Below are positions 18,330 to 27,498 of a stretch of DNA of 64,000 nt, one piece after another. Location: the NCBI GenBank assembly GCA_947460235.1, contig CANHGK010000014.1:1-64000 (forward strand), read 5' to 3'. Position numbers and translations under genes: made by a program. A model generated the notes under the pieces. The model did no database searches. It worked only from the letters and a program-made list of their open reading frames with translations, and was not told where the DNA came from. The stretch is from Paenibacillaceae bacterium. Lineage in GTDB: Bacteria > Bacillota > Bacilli > Paenibacillales > CANHGK01. How positions within the stretch are numbered: the first letter of the stretch is position 1; each line of letters begins with the position of its first letter.

Positions 18330-18362
18330 CGTTCCAGGATGATTGTATCCTGGAACGATTTT
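18330..18362 (+). terminator. Intrinsic terminator of gyrA
   Basis: CGTTCCAGGAT and ATCCTGGAACG form a perfect 11-bp stem followed by ATTTTGTTTT. Confidence 0.88.
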
Positions 18363-18381
18363 GTTTTGGAGGGTTTGCCGA

Positions 18382-19170
18382 GTGATTCATATTACAAATG
18401 GAGATATGGTCGCGCGAAAAATACAACTCATTTTCCCTAATGATGTCGTCGTACCATGGCGTGAAATCAATACGGAAGGTCCAATTTGCTTGGATCCAAG
18501 AGATCTAAGTGAAAGAGAATATCGATCGCATTGGTTGGCAAGTGAATTGGGTATTCCGTCTGATGAATACTTGATAAACCATCGTAAGCAATTGGCATTA
18601 TTGGATGATGTATCAGATACAGAAGAACTTTGTCTATGGTTTGAATATGATTTATTTGATCAGTCAATTTTGTGGGAAATATGTGTAGTTTTGATTGATA
18701 AATTTGAAGCTTCTTGGTTCGATCAAGGTCATTTGAGTTTGGTGACATTGGATTCGTTCGATGGAATTAACGAATTTCATGGATTAGGACAATTGGATAC
18801 ACACCAATTGAAGAGCTTATTTCCCAAAAGGATCCAAATGAATCGAGAGATGACATTGAATGGTGCAGATTGGTGGGAACGCTTTGCGCTCGGAAATGTC
18901 GAAATCACAGAGCGGATTTCACCAAACGAATTGCCATTTGCGCGCGCTGCTTTTCAATTCCATATACTTAGAAAACCAGATGAGCAAGGATTAGGTATTG
19001 TAGAGCGCACAATTTTGCAGGTTGTTTTAGAGGGGAATCATTCGTGGGATTCCTGTTTTCATGAAACGAGTAGGCGTTTGTTGCAATATGGCATGGGGGA
19101 TTTGCAATTCAAAGCGATTCTCAAAAGAATGAAAAATATGGGCTATACAATTGACTTGATAGACAAATAA
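18382..19170 (+). CDS. DUF1835-domain protein
   Basis: A 262-residue cytosolic protein. The N-terminus has the DUF1835 pattern: IHITNGDMVARK, then WREINTEGP about 20 residues later, and a conserved LWFEYDLFDQ segment in the middle. The C-terminal part contains a winged-helix-like region (about 205-260). The biochemical role of the family is not known. GTG 18382 follows GGAGGG by 8 nt. It lies between gyrA (separated by a terminator) and a convergent fructosamine-kinase-like gene, so it is probably a single-gene unit. Confidence 0.75.
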   Translation: MIHITNGDMVARKIQLIFPNDVVVPWREINTEGPICLDPRDLSEREYRSHWLASELGIPSDEYLINHRKQLALLDDVSDTEELCLWFEYDLFDQSILWEICVVLIDKFEASWFDQGHLSLVTLDSFDGINEFHGLGQLDTHQLKSLFPKRIQMNREMTLNGADWWERFALGNVEITERISPNELPFARAAFQFHILRKPDEQGLGIVERTILQVVLEGNHSWDSCFHETSRRLLQYGMGDLQFKAILKRMKNMGYTIDLIDK

Positions 19171-19210
19171 CCCCCAGTGCGCATGTGAATTGCGACCAGG
19201 GGTTGTTTTT
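19169..19210. terminator. Bidirectional terminator between convergent genes
   Basis: AACCCC and GGGGTT form the base of the stem with an inner GCGCA/TGCG pairing. A TTGTTTTT run follows on the plus strand. It ends both the DUF1835 gene and the fructosamine-kinase-like gene. Confidence 0.75.
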
Positions 19211-19211
19211 G

Positions 19212-20075
19212 TTATTCACCGAAGCGGCGTAAAATACGATCTATTTGAGGGCCATAAGATTCACCGAAAATATTCAGATGGACTAATAAAAAGTAAAGTT
19301 GATAAATGTATCTGCGATCTTCATATCCGGGTCGGAGTGGTCTGATTTCACGATACGCTCCGTACATTTTTGGGGGAAAACCACCAAACAACTCACTAAA
19401 CGCTAAGTCATATTCAGAATCTCCAAAAGCAGGTGAAGGGTCGATCCAATACGGCTCTCCTCCAGGGCCGACAACCCAGTTTCCACTCCAAAAATCACCA
19501 TGTAAAAGGGAAGGTTTTATCGTTTTTTCATCAATCCATTGATCAAGTTTGCCCATAATTTTATCTAGCATGCGCAAACGTGCCGGGGTGCTCCATCCCG
19601 ATTTATCCATTAAATTAGACTGGAATTCTAAGCGTTGATTGCGAAAAAAGTTAGTCCAAGAAGCGTGTTGCTTGTTTTCTTGTGGAATGACTCCGATAAA
19701 ATTATTGAAATTCAGCCCGTATAACGGATCGGTAGCCGCGTGTAATTTTGCGAGTGCTTGTCCGAGGCGCTCGGGCGTTGTGTGATCGGATTTCCCCTTT
19801 ACCCAGGACATCACAAGCACTTCGGATTCAGCAGTTTGCGGAAAAATATCCGGTGTTGGAACGCCAGCGTGATTTCGAAGAAGAAGCAACCCATTTTGTT
19901 CAGCGTGGATTAAGCCATCAGGCCCATCGTGATTCCATTTAATAAAATATGAGCTTTGATTTGTGGTGATCCGATAGGAAGTCACCGTTTCGGCTTGCAT
20001 AAAAGGGTCCACTGATTGGACCTCTGTTGTATCGCCTGAGGCGTCTAATGCGTTACGTATCTGCCCGGGAACCAT
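19212..20075 (-). CDS. Fructosamine kinase family protein
   Basis: A 287-residue protein of the fructosamine/ketosamine-3-kinase family, in the protein-kinase-like/APH fold. The catalytic loop is LLHGDFWSGNW with catalytic Asp, and the metal-binding Asp is in IDPSPAFGDSEYD. A lysine in SYFIKW fits ATP binding. Such enzymes phosphorylate sugar-amine adducts on proteins, which then break down (deglycation). Bacterial substrates are mostly ribulosamines or erythrulosamines. ATG 20075 is used; a TTG 33 nt upstream also opens the frame but has no Shine-Dalgarno. It is divergent from a truncated hemoglobin gene. Confidence 0.82.
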   Translation of the reverse strand: MVPGQIRNALDASGDTTEVQSVDPFMQAETVTSYRITTNQSSYFIKWNHDGPDGLIHAEQNGLLLLRNHAGVPTPDIFPQTAESEVLVMSWVKGKSDHTTPERLGQALAKLHAATDPLYGLNFNNFIGVIPQENKQHASWTNFFRNQRLEFQSNLMDKSGWSTPARLRMLDKIMGKLDQWIDEKTIKPSLLHGDFWSGNWVVGPGGEPYWIDPSPAFGDSEYDLAFSELFGGFPPKMYGAYREIRPLRPGYEDRRYIYQLYFLLVHLNIFGESYGPQIDRILRRFGE

Positions 20076-20174
20076 AAGCCAACGTCCACTCCATTCGATT
20101 TCAAGCAATTGTTATACTACAATCATACTTATCTTAGCATTAAAATCGGTTCGAAGTTAGGGGAGTTTTCGAAA

Positions 20175-20588
20175 ATGGAAGAAAAAGATATGAATTCTGT
20201 TGATTTATTTTCAGAAATTGGCGGAATCGATGGAATTTCATTGTTGGTTGATGCTTTTTATGCGCGAGTTCAACAGCGACCAGAATTAATTCCACTCTTT
20301 CAAAATAGTGATTTTGAAGAGGTGAAGCGAAAACAGACGATGTTTTTGACACAGTTTGTTGGAGGTCCTTCATTATATTCTAATGAGTTTGGACATCCGA
20401 TGATGCGCTATCGTCATATGCCCTTTGAAATTACACCGGCACGTGCAAAGGCATGGTTGTACTGTATGCAAGATGCAATGCAAGATGTAGGTTTTCATGG
20501 GAATGCACGCGATTACTTATTTGGTAGGCTTGTTCAAGTAGCGCAGCACATGGTGAATTCCTATGATCAAGAAACGGACGAAGAGTAA
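20175..20588 (+). CDS. Group II truncated hemoglobin
   Basis: A 137-residue globin of the trHbO (YjbI-like) type. Visible family marks are FSEIGGIDGISLLVDAFYARV at the start, an FVGGPSLYSNEFGHP segment and the proximal-histidine region MMRYRHMPFEIT. A Trp within KAWLYCMQ fits TrpG8 of group II/III globins. It binds heme and O2 or related ligands and may protect from oxidative or nitrosative stress. ATG 20175 has GGGGAG about 9 nt upstream; the frame opens further upstream without a signal. It is divergent from the fructosamine-kinase-like gene. No clear terminator was found after it. Confidence 0.88.
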   Translation: MEEKDMNSVDLFSEIGGIDGISLLVDAFYARVQQRPELIPLFQNSDFEEVKRKQTMFLTQFVGGPSLYSNEFGHPMMRYRHMPFEITPARAKAWLYCMQDAMQDVGFHGNARDYLFGRLVQVAQHMVNSYDQETDEE

Positions 20589-20715
20589 CGATTATTGCGA
20601 CGGGGATATTGGTGTTTTCATCGTTCGATTTGGGTACTCTTGATGGGTCGGTTTGCGTATATTGTTAGTGGGGTCCATTTACCTTTGACTTTAATAGTAT
20701 GGCGTTATTTTTTGC

Positions 20716-20745
20716 TTGAAAAAGTTCGCGTAAATCATTTATACT
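20716..20745 (+). promoter_or_regulatory. Sigma-A promoter of the ctsR operon
   Basis: TTGAAA (20716-20721), 18 nt, TATACT (20740-20745). The CtsR operator begins 8 nt downstream, where the transcript should start. In the 127 nt between the globin gene and this promoter I see nothing else convincing. Confidence 0.75.
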
Positions 20746-20752
20746 TAGTTTA

Positions 20753-20775
20753 GGTCAAATATAGTCAAAGTCAAA
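20753..20775 (+). promoter_or_regulatory. CtsR operator
   Basis: Direct heptads GGTCAAA (20753-20759) and AGTCAAA (20763-20769), separated by 3 nt, match the CtsR box RGTCAAA-N3-RGTCAAA exactly. A third AGTCAAA overlaps the last base (20769-20775). Placement over the transcription start predicts autorepression of ctsR-mcsA-mcsB-clpC, released on heat or protein stress. Confidence 0.9.
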
Positions 20776-20818
20776 CTTTTTTCGGCCAATCGGATTCGAA
20801 GGCGGGGTGACGTTACGC

Positions 20819-21274
20819 ATGCAGAACATTTCTGATGTCATTGAAAAGCACTTAATGAAGTTGTTGGAAGAATGTGATGGTATTGCAGAAATCCAGCGGA
20901 GTGTGTTGTCGGACGAATTTAATTGTGTCCCATCGCAAATCAATTATGTAATCAGTACTCGTTTTACCGAGGACAAAGGTTATGTTGTTGAGAGTAAACG
21001 CGGCGGCGGCGGATTCATTCGAATTCAACGAGTCAAATTACCTGATGTGTTAACGACAGGTGACCATTTTTTTAAGAAAATGCAGGGCCGTTTGAGTCAA
21101 ATTGAAGCGGAAGGCATTATTTATCAACTCGAAAAAGGGAATCATATTTCTAACCGCGAAGCGCAAGTGATCTATTCAGCCATGTCTAGAGATGTGTTAC
21201 AGATTCCATTGCCGCAACGTGATTTGTTACGGGCAAGGCTTTTGAAGGCGATGTTGGTGGCTTTAATGCGTTAG
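20819..21274 (+). CDS. ctsR: Class III stress-gene repressor CtsR
   Basis: A 151-residue winged-helix repressor of clp and related genes. It begins with MQNISDVIEKHL, has the DNA-reading helix in CVPSQINYVISTRF and the Gly-rich wing SKRGGGGFIRI that senses heat. The C-terminal four-helix domain is used for dimer contact and for McsB-mediated arginine phosphorylation (known in the family). ATG 20819 is about 10 nt after GGGGTG; an in-frame GTG 12 nt upstream overlaps that site. First gene of the operon, autoregulated by the operator upstream. Confidence 0.95.
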   Translation: MQNISDVIEKHLMKLLEECDGIAEIQRSVLSDEFNCVPSQINYVISTRFTEDKGYVVESKRGGGGFIRIQRVKLPDVLTTGDHFFKKMQGRLSQIEAEGIIYQLEKGNHISNREAQVIYSAMSRDVLQIPLPQRDLLRARLLKAMLVALMR

Positions 21275-21295
21275 GATTTTGAAGGGGTGAACGAC

Positions 21296-21817
21296 ATGGT
21301 ATGCCAAGACTGTGGAAAGCGGCCTTCTACGTTACATTTTACGAAAATCGTGAACGGAGAAAAGTCAGAATATCATCTTTGTGAAGCGTGTGCCCGCGAG
21401 AAAGGCGATGTCATTCCCGGAACACCGAATGGGTTTTCGATTCATAACTTATTGTCTGGGTTAATGGATTTTGAATCGGTTACGAAGGGAGCCAGCAAGG
21501 CGCCGCAACAGTTGCGATGCGACACATGTGGTTTGACTTATTTACAATTTAGTAAGCTTGGACGCTTCGGATGTGCGGATTGTTACACGAATTTTCGTCA
21601 CAAACTTGAGCCTTTACTCAAACGGATTCATGGCAACACATCTCATAACGGTAAGATTCCACGGAGAATCGGTGGAGAATTTAGGTTTAAACGGGAAATT
21701 AATCGATTGAAACTTTTAATGATGCAAGCCATTGATCAAGAAGAATTCGAACGGGCTGCGCAAATTCGCGACCAAGTCCGTGCAATCGAAAGTCAATGGA
21801 AACGTGAGATGAGCTAG
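21296..21817 (+). CDS. mcsA: McsA, activator of the arginine kinase McsB
   Basis: A 173-residue zinc protein. CxxC pairs are seen at CQDC (3-6), CEAC (about 32-35), CDTC (about 80-83) and CADC (about 97-100), i.e. two zinc sites. A UVR-like helical hairpin closes the protein (about 138-170: EEFERAAQIRDQVRAIE). McsA binds and activates McsB and helps deliver substrates to ClpC. AAGGGG 8 nt before the ATG sets the start. It lies 21 nt after ctsR and 11 nt before mcsB. Confidence 0.93.
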   Translation: MVCQDCGKRPSTLHFTKIVNGEKSEYHLCEACAREKGDVIPGTPNGFSIHNLLSGLMDFESVTKGASKAPQQLRCDTCGLTYLQFSKLGRFGCADCYTNFRHKLEPLLKRIHGNTSHNGKIPRRIGGEFRFKREINRLKLLMMQAIDQEEFERAAQIRDQVRAIESQWKREMS

Positions 21818-21828
21818 GAGGGATACGG

Positions 21829-22917
21829 GTGGGGACACACGAATTTATGAAACAACCAGTTAGTGACTGGATGAAAGCGGAAGGTCCCGACTCAGATATC
21901 GTGATCAGCACGCGCGTTCGTCTTGCTCGGAATATTACAGGTGCACCGTTTCCGATGCTATGTACAAACTTTCAGGCGCTGGATGTTTTTGAAAAAGTGG
22001 AACATGCCGTTTCTTTGCCTAAGTTACAGGAGCTTGGCCCGTTCGAATGGGTCGCTTTAAATGATTTAGATCCCCTGGAGAAGAAAGCACTTGTTGAGAA
22101 GCATTTGATCAGCCCGAATTTTGCATCCGAAGCGAGATATGGTGCGGTATTTTTGAGCGCCAATGAATCGATCAGTGTGATGGTGAATGAAGAGGACCAT
22201 TTAAGGATTCAATGTTTAAGTTCGGGGTTCCAATTGAGTGAAACATTTCAAAAGGCGAGTTGCATTGACGATGCAATCGATTCAAAATTAGAGTATGCCT
22301 TCGATGAGAAGTGCGGATACTTAACGAGTTGTCCGACGAATGTTGGAACTGGGATGCGCGCTTCTGTGATGATGCATTTGCCAGCGCTCGTGTTAATGAA
22401 ACAAATTAATCATATGGTGCATGCAGTGACGCAAGTCGGTCTCGCAGTTCGTGGGATTTATGGCGAAGGCAGCGAAGCGCTTGGTAATTTGTTTCAAATT
22501 TCAAATCAGATCACATTGGGGCAATCCGAAGAAGAGATCATCGAACATTTGTATCAGGTTGCCAGTCAGTTGATTGATCATGAACGGCAAGCTCGCGAGC
22601 GGATGCTTCAGGCAAATAATCCGCGTACAATTGATCGGATTTTTCGTTCTTTGGGAATTTTGTCTCATGCGTATATAATTGATTCAAAGGAAGCATTGCA
22701 ACGACTTTCGGATGTACGGTTAGGTGTTGATATGGGATACATTAGCGGATTATCTTCAGGCGTTTTGAAGGAACTGATGGTGTTGACTCAACCGGGTTTT
22801 TTGCAAGTTGAAGCCGGATCCGCCTTGTCACCGGAAGAACGCGATATGCACCGGGCTCAAATGATTCGTCAGCGTTTGGATCAGGCGAATCGGGAATCTA
22901 CAGGGAAACAAGATTGA
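21829..22917 (+). CDS. mcsB: Protein-arginine kinase McsB
   Basis: Phosphoguanidino-transferase fold enzyme that phosphorylates arginines, marking proteins for ClpC-ClpP and inactivating CtsR. The 362-residue protein shows the nucleotide-binding STRVRLARN (27-35), the loop NEEDHLRI (about 120-127) with the catalytic Glu, and CPTNVGTGMRAS with Cys168. A C-terminal RDMHRA (about 338-343) matches the RDxxRA phospho-arginine binding element. GTG start with AGGAGGG 6 nt upstream. The gene sits between mcsA and clpC as in Bacillus. Confidence 0.95.
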   Translation: MGTHEFMKQPVSDWMKAEGPDSDIVISTRVRLARNITGAPFPMLCTNFQALDVFEKVEHAVSLPKLQELGPFEWVALNDLDPLEKKALVEKHLISPNFASEARYGAVFLSANESISVMVNEEDHLRIQCLSSGFQLSETFQKASCIDDAIDSKLEYAFDEKCGYLTSCPTNVGTGMRASVMMHLPALVLMKQINHMVHAVTQVGLAVRGIYGEGSEALGNLFQISNQITLGQSEEEIIEHLYQVASQLIDHERQARERMLQANNPRTIDRIFRSLGILSHAYIIDSKEALQRLSDVRLGVDMGYISGLSSGVLKELMVLTQPGFLQVEAGSALSPEERDMHRAQMIRQRLDQANRESTGKQD

Positions 22918-22944
22918 TATTTATATTAGTCGGAGGTGTTGTTT

Positions 22945-25404
22945 ATGATGTTTGGCCGATTTACAGAACGCGCCCAAAAGGTATTGGCTCTTGCACAAGA
23001 GGAAGCAGTTCGTCTTGGGCATAACAACATCGGCACGGAGCACATTTTACTCGGCTTAATTCGCGAGGGAGATGGCATCGCGGCGAAAGCGATATTGGCA
23101 CTTGGACTTAGCTTGGAGAAAATTCAGGATGAAGTTGAGGCGCTAATCGGTCGCGGTCAGGAACAACCAACGAACATTGCTTACACGCCACGTGCAAAGA
23201 AAGTTATCGAGCTATCGATGGATGAAGCACGCAAACTTGGACACACGTATGTGGGAACAGAGCATATTTTGCTTGGTTTGATTCGTGAAGGAGAAGGCGT
23301 TGCTGCTCGTGTATTAAATAATTTAGGTGTTAGTTTGAATAAAGCGCGTGGTCAAGTGCTTCAGTTACTAGGTAGTAACGAGACGGTTTCAACGTCACAT
23401 GGTCAAGCACAGAATGTGAACACACCTACGCTAGATGGTTTGGCTCGTGATTTGACGGCATTGGCGCGTGAAGGGAATCTTGATCCGGTAATTGGACGCG
23501 CAAAGGAAATTGAACGCGTGATTCAAGTGCTTAGCCGCCGTACTAAGAATAATCCGGTATTAATCGGAGAACCTGGCGTTGGTAAAACGGCAGTTGCTGA
23601 AGGTCTTGCGCAGCGCATTGTTAATAACGAAATTCCTGAGACGCTTCGTGACAAGCGTGTGATGACGCTTGACATGGGTTCGGTAGTTGCGGGTACAAAA
23701 TACCGCGGGGAATTCGAAGATCGTTTGAAGAAAATCATGGATGAAATTCGTCAAGCAGGCAATGTGATTTTGTTTATTGATGAATTGCACACGTTAATTG
23801 GCGCAGGTGGTGCTGAAGGTGCGATTGATGCTTCGAACATTTTGAAACCTGCATTAGCACGGGGTGAATTGCAATGTATTGGAGCGACAACGCTTGATGA
23901 GTTCCGTAAATACATCGAGAAAGACGCGGCATTAGAACGTCGTTTCCAACCGATACGTGTTGATGAACCTACGGCGGAAGAAGCCGTTCAAATTTTGCTT
24001 GGACTCCGTGACCGTTATGAAGCGCATCACCGTGTCAAAATCCGCGACGATTCAATTGAGCAAGCGGTGAAATTATCTGATCGTTACATCACGGATCGTT
24101 TTTTACCAGATAAAGCGATCGACTTGATTGATGAAGCGGGCTCGAAAGTACGCTTGCGGTCATACACGGTACCGCCTAATCTCAAGAAATTGGAAACAAA
24201 ATTGGATTCAGTCCGTAAAGAAAAAGACGCTTCCGTTCAATCTCAAGAGTTTGAGAAGGCGGCAAGTCTGCGTGATAAAGAACAGAAATTACGCGAAGAA
24301 TTAGATCAAACAAAAAACGAATGGAAAGAACGCCAAGGTCGTATGGACATGGAAGTTACTCCTGAAGATATTGCAGAAGTTGTTTCGGCGTGGACTGGAA
24401 TTCCAGTTAGCAAGATGGCGGAAGAAGAGACAGAGCGTTTGCTCAAAATGGAATCCATTTTGCATCAACGCGTGATTGGTCAAGACGAAGCGGTCAAAGC
24501 AGTATCCCGTGCTGTACGCCGTTCAAGAGCGGGTTTGAAAGATCCTAAGCGTCCAATGGGTTCATTTATTTTCCTCGGTCCTACTGGGGTAGGTAAAACG
24601 GAACTCGCACGAGCACTTGCGGAATCATTGTTTGGCGATGAGAATGCCGTCATTCGAATCGATATGTCCGAGTACATGGAGAAACATTCCACATCGCGTT
24701 TGGTTGGGGCGCCTCCTGGATATGTCGGGTATGAAGAAGGCGGTCAGTTGACGGAGAAAGTTCGCCGTCGTCCGTATTCGGTTGTATTACTTGATGAAAT
24801 TGAGAAAGCACATCCAGAAGTGTTTAATATTTTGCTTCAAGTATTGGAAGATGGTCGATTGACGGATTCAAAAGGTCGCGTCGTTGATTTTCGCAACACA
24901 TTAATCATTTTGACATCGAACGTCGGTGCGGACATGATTAAGAAGAATTCTTCGCTCGGCTTCACAACTTCCGACAAACAATCGGAACGTGAATACGATA
25001 ATATGAAGAATCGTGTCATGGATGAATTGAAACGCAGCTTCCGTCCAGAATTCTTAAATCGGATTGATGAAGTAATTGTGTTCCATTCTCTGGATCAACA
25101 GCACATTAGTCATATTGTTACGTTGATGGCCGATGATTTAGCGAAGCGTTTGAAAGAACATGATATTCAATTTAATTTGACGGAGAATGCCAAAGCTTTT
25201 CTTGCTAAAGTGGGTTACGATCCACTTTATGGGGCACGGCCACTGCGCCGTGCAATTCAGAAACATATTGAAGACCGACTTTCTGAAGAATTGCTAAAAG
25301 GTAATATTGTAAAAGGTGATTCGCTCGTCATCGATGAGCTAAATGGTGAATTGAACGTGACAAGAACAGAAGCTCAGGCACCGGAACTTGTTACTGAAGA
25401 CTGA
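22945..25404 (+). CDS. clpC: AAA+ unfoldase ClpC
   Basis: An 819-residue Hsp100 ATPase that unfolds proteins and feeds ClpP. Order: two Clp-N repeats (about 1-145), AAA-1 with Walker [10 protein letters not shown], a coiled M-domain with a UVR motif ([18 protein letters not shown]) that binds McsA/MecA adaptors, AAA-2 with Walker [10 protein letters not shown], and a C-terminal D2-small domain. The loop NSSLGFTTS contains the LGF tripeptide used to dock on ClpP. The start [11 protein letters not shown] has GGAGG 8 nt upstream. It is the last gene of the CtsR operon and is followed by a terminator. Confidence 0.97.
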   Translation: MMFGRFTERAQKVLALAQEEAVRLGHNNIGTEHILLGLIREGDGIAAKAILALGLSLEKIQDEVEALIGRGQEQPTNIAYTPRAKKVIELSMDEARKLGHTYVGTEHILLGLIREGEGVAARVLNNLGVSLNKARGQVLQLLGSNETVSTSHGQAQNVNTPTLDGLARDLTALAREGNLDPVIGRAKEIERVIQVLSRRTKNNPVLIGEPGVGKTAVAEGLAQRIVNNEIPETLRDKRVMTLDMGSVVAGTKYRGEFEDRLKKIMDEIRQAGNVILFIDELHTLIGAGGAEGAIDASNILKPALARGELQCIGATTLDEFRKYIEKDAALERRFQPIRVDEPTAEEAVQILLGLRDRYEAHHRVKIRDDSIEQAVKLSDRYITDRFLPDKAIDLIDEAGSKVRLRSYTVPPNLKKLETKLDSVRKEKDASVQSQEFEKAASLRDKEQKLREELDQTKNEWKERQGRMDMEVTPEDIAEVVSAWTGIPVSKMAEEETERLLKMESILHQRVIGQDEAVKAVSRAVRRSRAGLKDPKRPMGSFIFLGPTGVGKTELARALAESLFGDENAVIRIDMSEYMEKHSTSRLVGAPPGYVGYEEGGQLTEKVRRRPYSVVLLDEIEKAHPEVFNILLQVLEDGRLTDSKGRVVDFRNTLIILTSNVGADMIKKNSSLGFTTSDKQSEREYDNMKNRVMDELKRSFRPEFLNRIDEVIVFHSLDQQHISHIVTLMADDLAKRLKEHDIQFNLTENAKAFLAKVGYDPLYGARPLRRAIQKHIEDRLSEELLKGNIVKGDSLVIDELNGELNVTRTEAQAPELVTED

Positions 25405-25442
25405 CGGATTCAACAAAAAAAGGTAATAGCAAAAAAAATGTC

Positions 25443-25491
25443 GAATATTCCCGCGAAGACAGGTAAAATGGTCTTTGCGGGAATATTTTTT
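25443..25491 (+). terminator. Intrinsic terminator of the ctsR-clpC operon
   Basis: AATATTCCCGC and GCGGGAATATT, extended by AAGAC/GTCTT with a small bulge, followed by a T run. A single perfect DnaA box TTATCCACA overlaps its 3' edge at 25490-25498. Confidence 0.9.
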
Positions 25492-25514
25492 ATCCACAAA
25501 TAAGGGGTGACACC

Positions 25515-27482
25515 ATGTTTCGATTAAAGTCGATTCGCAGCAGAATATTGGTCATTGCAACTGTTGTTTCAATATTGATGTCGTTGATGTTCGCAGTCAT
25601 GCACCAAATGGACGATCAAGATAAAATGCGTGTAAATAATCGAGAATTTAACGAGAAGATATATAACGCGGTCGCAGCACAAAAACTGTTAATGCGGAAT
25701 ACAGTGCTCGTATTGGCGAGTGACAACGCATGGGAAGTTTATTTTACGCAACCCGATCAAAAGGAAGCAGCGCGTAAACGGATGGAAGAAGCGTTTAGAT
25801 TCGTGCGTAAACATATTCCAGAAACGGATGAGGCGTGCTATTTAGATAATATTCATAATGGTGCGGAATCAGCGCGAGTGGTTTTAGATGAAGTCGCTAA
25901 AGTTGAAGATTTATCTTCATCCGAGAAGAGTGCCTCTTTCTATGGTCCTACAATTAAACTCGGAGAAGGTGATGTATATCAATCACTTCCGTATATCTCT
26001 CCAGATAGCGAACGCTGGGTAATTGCTAATGCGACTCCAGTAATTGGTCAATCTGTATCACCATATCAAGGCAAAAAACTTGGGATCATCCATTATGAAG
26101 TGAATTTACTTTCCTTCTCAAATAAACTTGCTGAAAATACTCCAGAGGGATCGACGTCTTATTTGATTGACGAAAATGGACAAGTTCTTGCAAGCAGTAA
26201 TGAGGATTTGAAACAAGAAATTATTGGAGCGGGTAAACTTTCGGAAGGAACGAAACTTCCGAAATTAGCAGTTGATGCAGCGTCAGAGCGTGAGTGGCTT
26301 AACCAATTAGTCGATGACCCGACTTCAGTTTCGGACTTGAAAATTAATAATGAGTCTGAACTAACCTCTGCGAAAGTAATTACGTGGAATGAGGAACAAA
26401 ATTTATATCTAGTAACAACTACGCCATGGAAGTTTACGACATTCCATTTTTCGAAATTTACCATTACAATCGTAGTTATTTTGGCAATTTTTATTTTGCT
26501 AATGGGCATAATGTGGAACTGGTTAAATGTTGCAATTTCAATTCCGATGCGTAAAGTAATCAAACGATCGAATCAGATTGCAACGGGCAATTTGATATCT
26601 TCGAATGATTTGAGAAATTTAACTGGTGAAATGGGCGAGTTAGGTGAAGCATTTGAATCGATGATCGAAGAACTTCGCTTCATGGTCGGTAAAGTAATGA
26701 CTTCCTCACACAGTTTATCTTCAGCTACCGAAGAGATTTCGGCGAGCACAGAGCAAATTGCGGCAGGAAGTATCGGGCAAAGTGAAAATGCACATAAACT
26801 TGCGCATGTGGTCAGACAATTACAGGATAGTATGGAAGTTGTGACGGGCAAAGCCAGTCAAACATCGATATTGTCCTCTGAAATGAAAAATGATGCAGTT
26901 GAAGGTGAACGTGTCGTTCGTAGTTCCAAGAAAACAATGGACAAGTTGAACGAGCAAATGAATGTATTACAAATGGGTTCACAGCAAATCGGGGAAATTA
27001 TTGAAGTGATTGATGAGATTGCTGAACAAACGAACTTGCTGGCATTGAATGCTGCAATTGAAGCGGGACGTGCAGGAGAACAAGGTCGAGGTTTCGCGGT
27101 GGTGGCGGAAGAGGTTCGAAAGCTAGCTGAGCGAAGCGGCGAGGCGACGCAACAAATTACAGAAATTATTCAACAAATGCAAGCCAACACAGCAAACAGT
27201 GTGCATTCTGTTGATATTGCGATTCAAACATCAGAGACAATCGCGGAAGCTTTTAGTCGAATTGTAACAAAGGTAAATCAGACAGCAATGCAAATTGAGT
27301 CAATTGCTGACTCGAGTGATCACCAACAATCACAAACGACCAGCGTGAATGAGTTGGTTGTTTCAATGGCACGTAGCAGTGAAGATTCAGCTGCCGCATC
27401 GGAAGAAATTGCAAAAAGTTCTCAATTCCTTGCGAAATTGGCAGATGAATTACGTATTACTGTAGATTCATTCAAAGTATAA
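25515..27482 (+). CDS. Methyl-accepting chemotaxis protein
   Basis: A 655-residue chemoreceptor. TM1 lies at about 10-30 and TM2 at about 311-333, enclosing a sensor domain of about 280 residues outside the membrane, probably of the Cache type. A HAMP domain (about 334-390) and a long cytoplasmic signalling hairpin follow, with the highly conserved tip [20 protein letters not shown] that contacts CheA/CheW. GGGGTG about 8 nt upstream supports the ATG. It lies between clpC and radA but has the clpC terminator before it, so it is likely its own unit. The ligand is unknown. Confidence 0.92.
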   Translation: MFRLKSIRSRILVIATVVSILMSLMFAVMHQMDDQDKMRVNNREFNEKIYNAVAAQKLLMRNTVLVLASDNAWEVYFTQPDQKEAARKRMEEAFRFVRKHIPETDEACYLDNIHNGAESARVVLDEVAKVEDLSSSEKSASFYGPTIKLGEGDVYQSLPYISPDSERWVIANATPVIGQSVSPYQGKKLGIIHYEVNLLSFSNKLAENTPEGSTSYLIDENGQVLASSNEDLKQEIIGAGKLSEGTKLPKLAVDAASEREWLNQLVDDPTSVSDLKINNESELTSAKVITWNEEQNLYLVTTTPWKFTTFHFSKFTITIVVILAIFILLMGIMWNWLNVAISIPMRKVIKRSNQIATGNLISSNDLRNLTGEMGELGEAFESMIEELRFMVGKVMTSSHSLSSATEEISASTEQIAAGSIGQSENAHKLAHVVRQLQDSMEVVTGKASQTSILSSEMKNDAVEGERVVRSSKKTMDKLNEQMNVLQMGSQQIGEIIEVIDEIAEQTNLLALNAAIEAGRAGEQGRGFAVVAEEVRKLAERSGEATQQITEIIQQMQANTANSVHSVDIAIQTSETIAEAFSRIVTKVNQTAMQIESIADSSDHQQSQTTSVNELVVSMARSSEDSAAASEEIAKSSQFLAKLADELRITVDSFKV

Positions 27483-27498
27483 TAAGGCAGGTTATTTC

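Noticed and set aside
20643-20753. 36-codon ORF between the globin gene and ctsR
   Set aside because: No Shine-Dalgarno, and it runs through the ctsR promoter into the CtsR operator.
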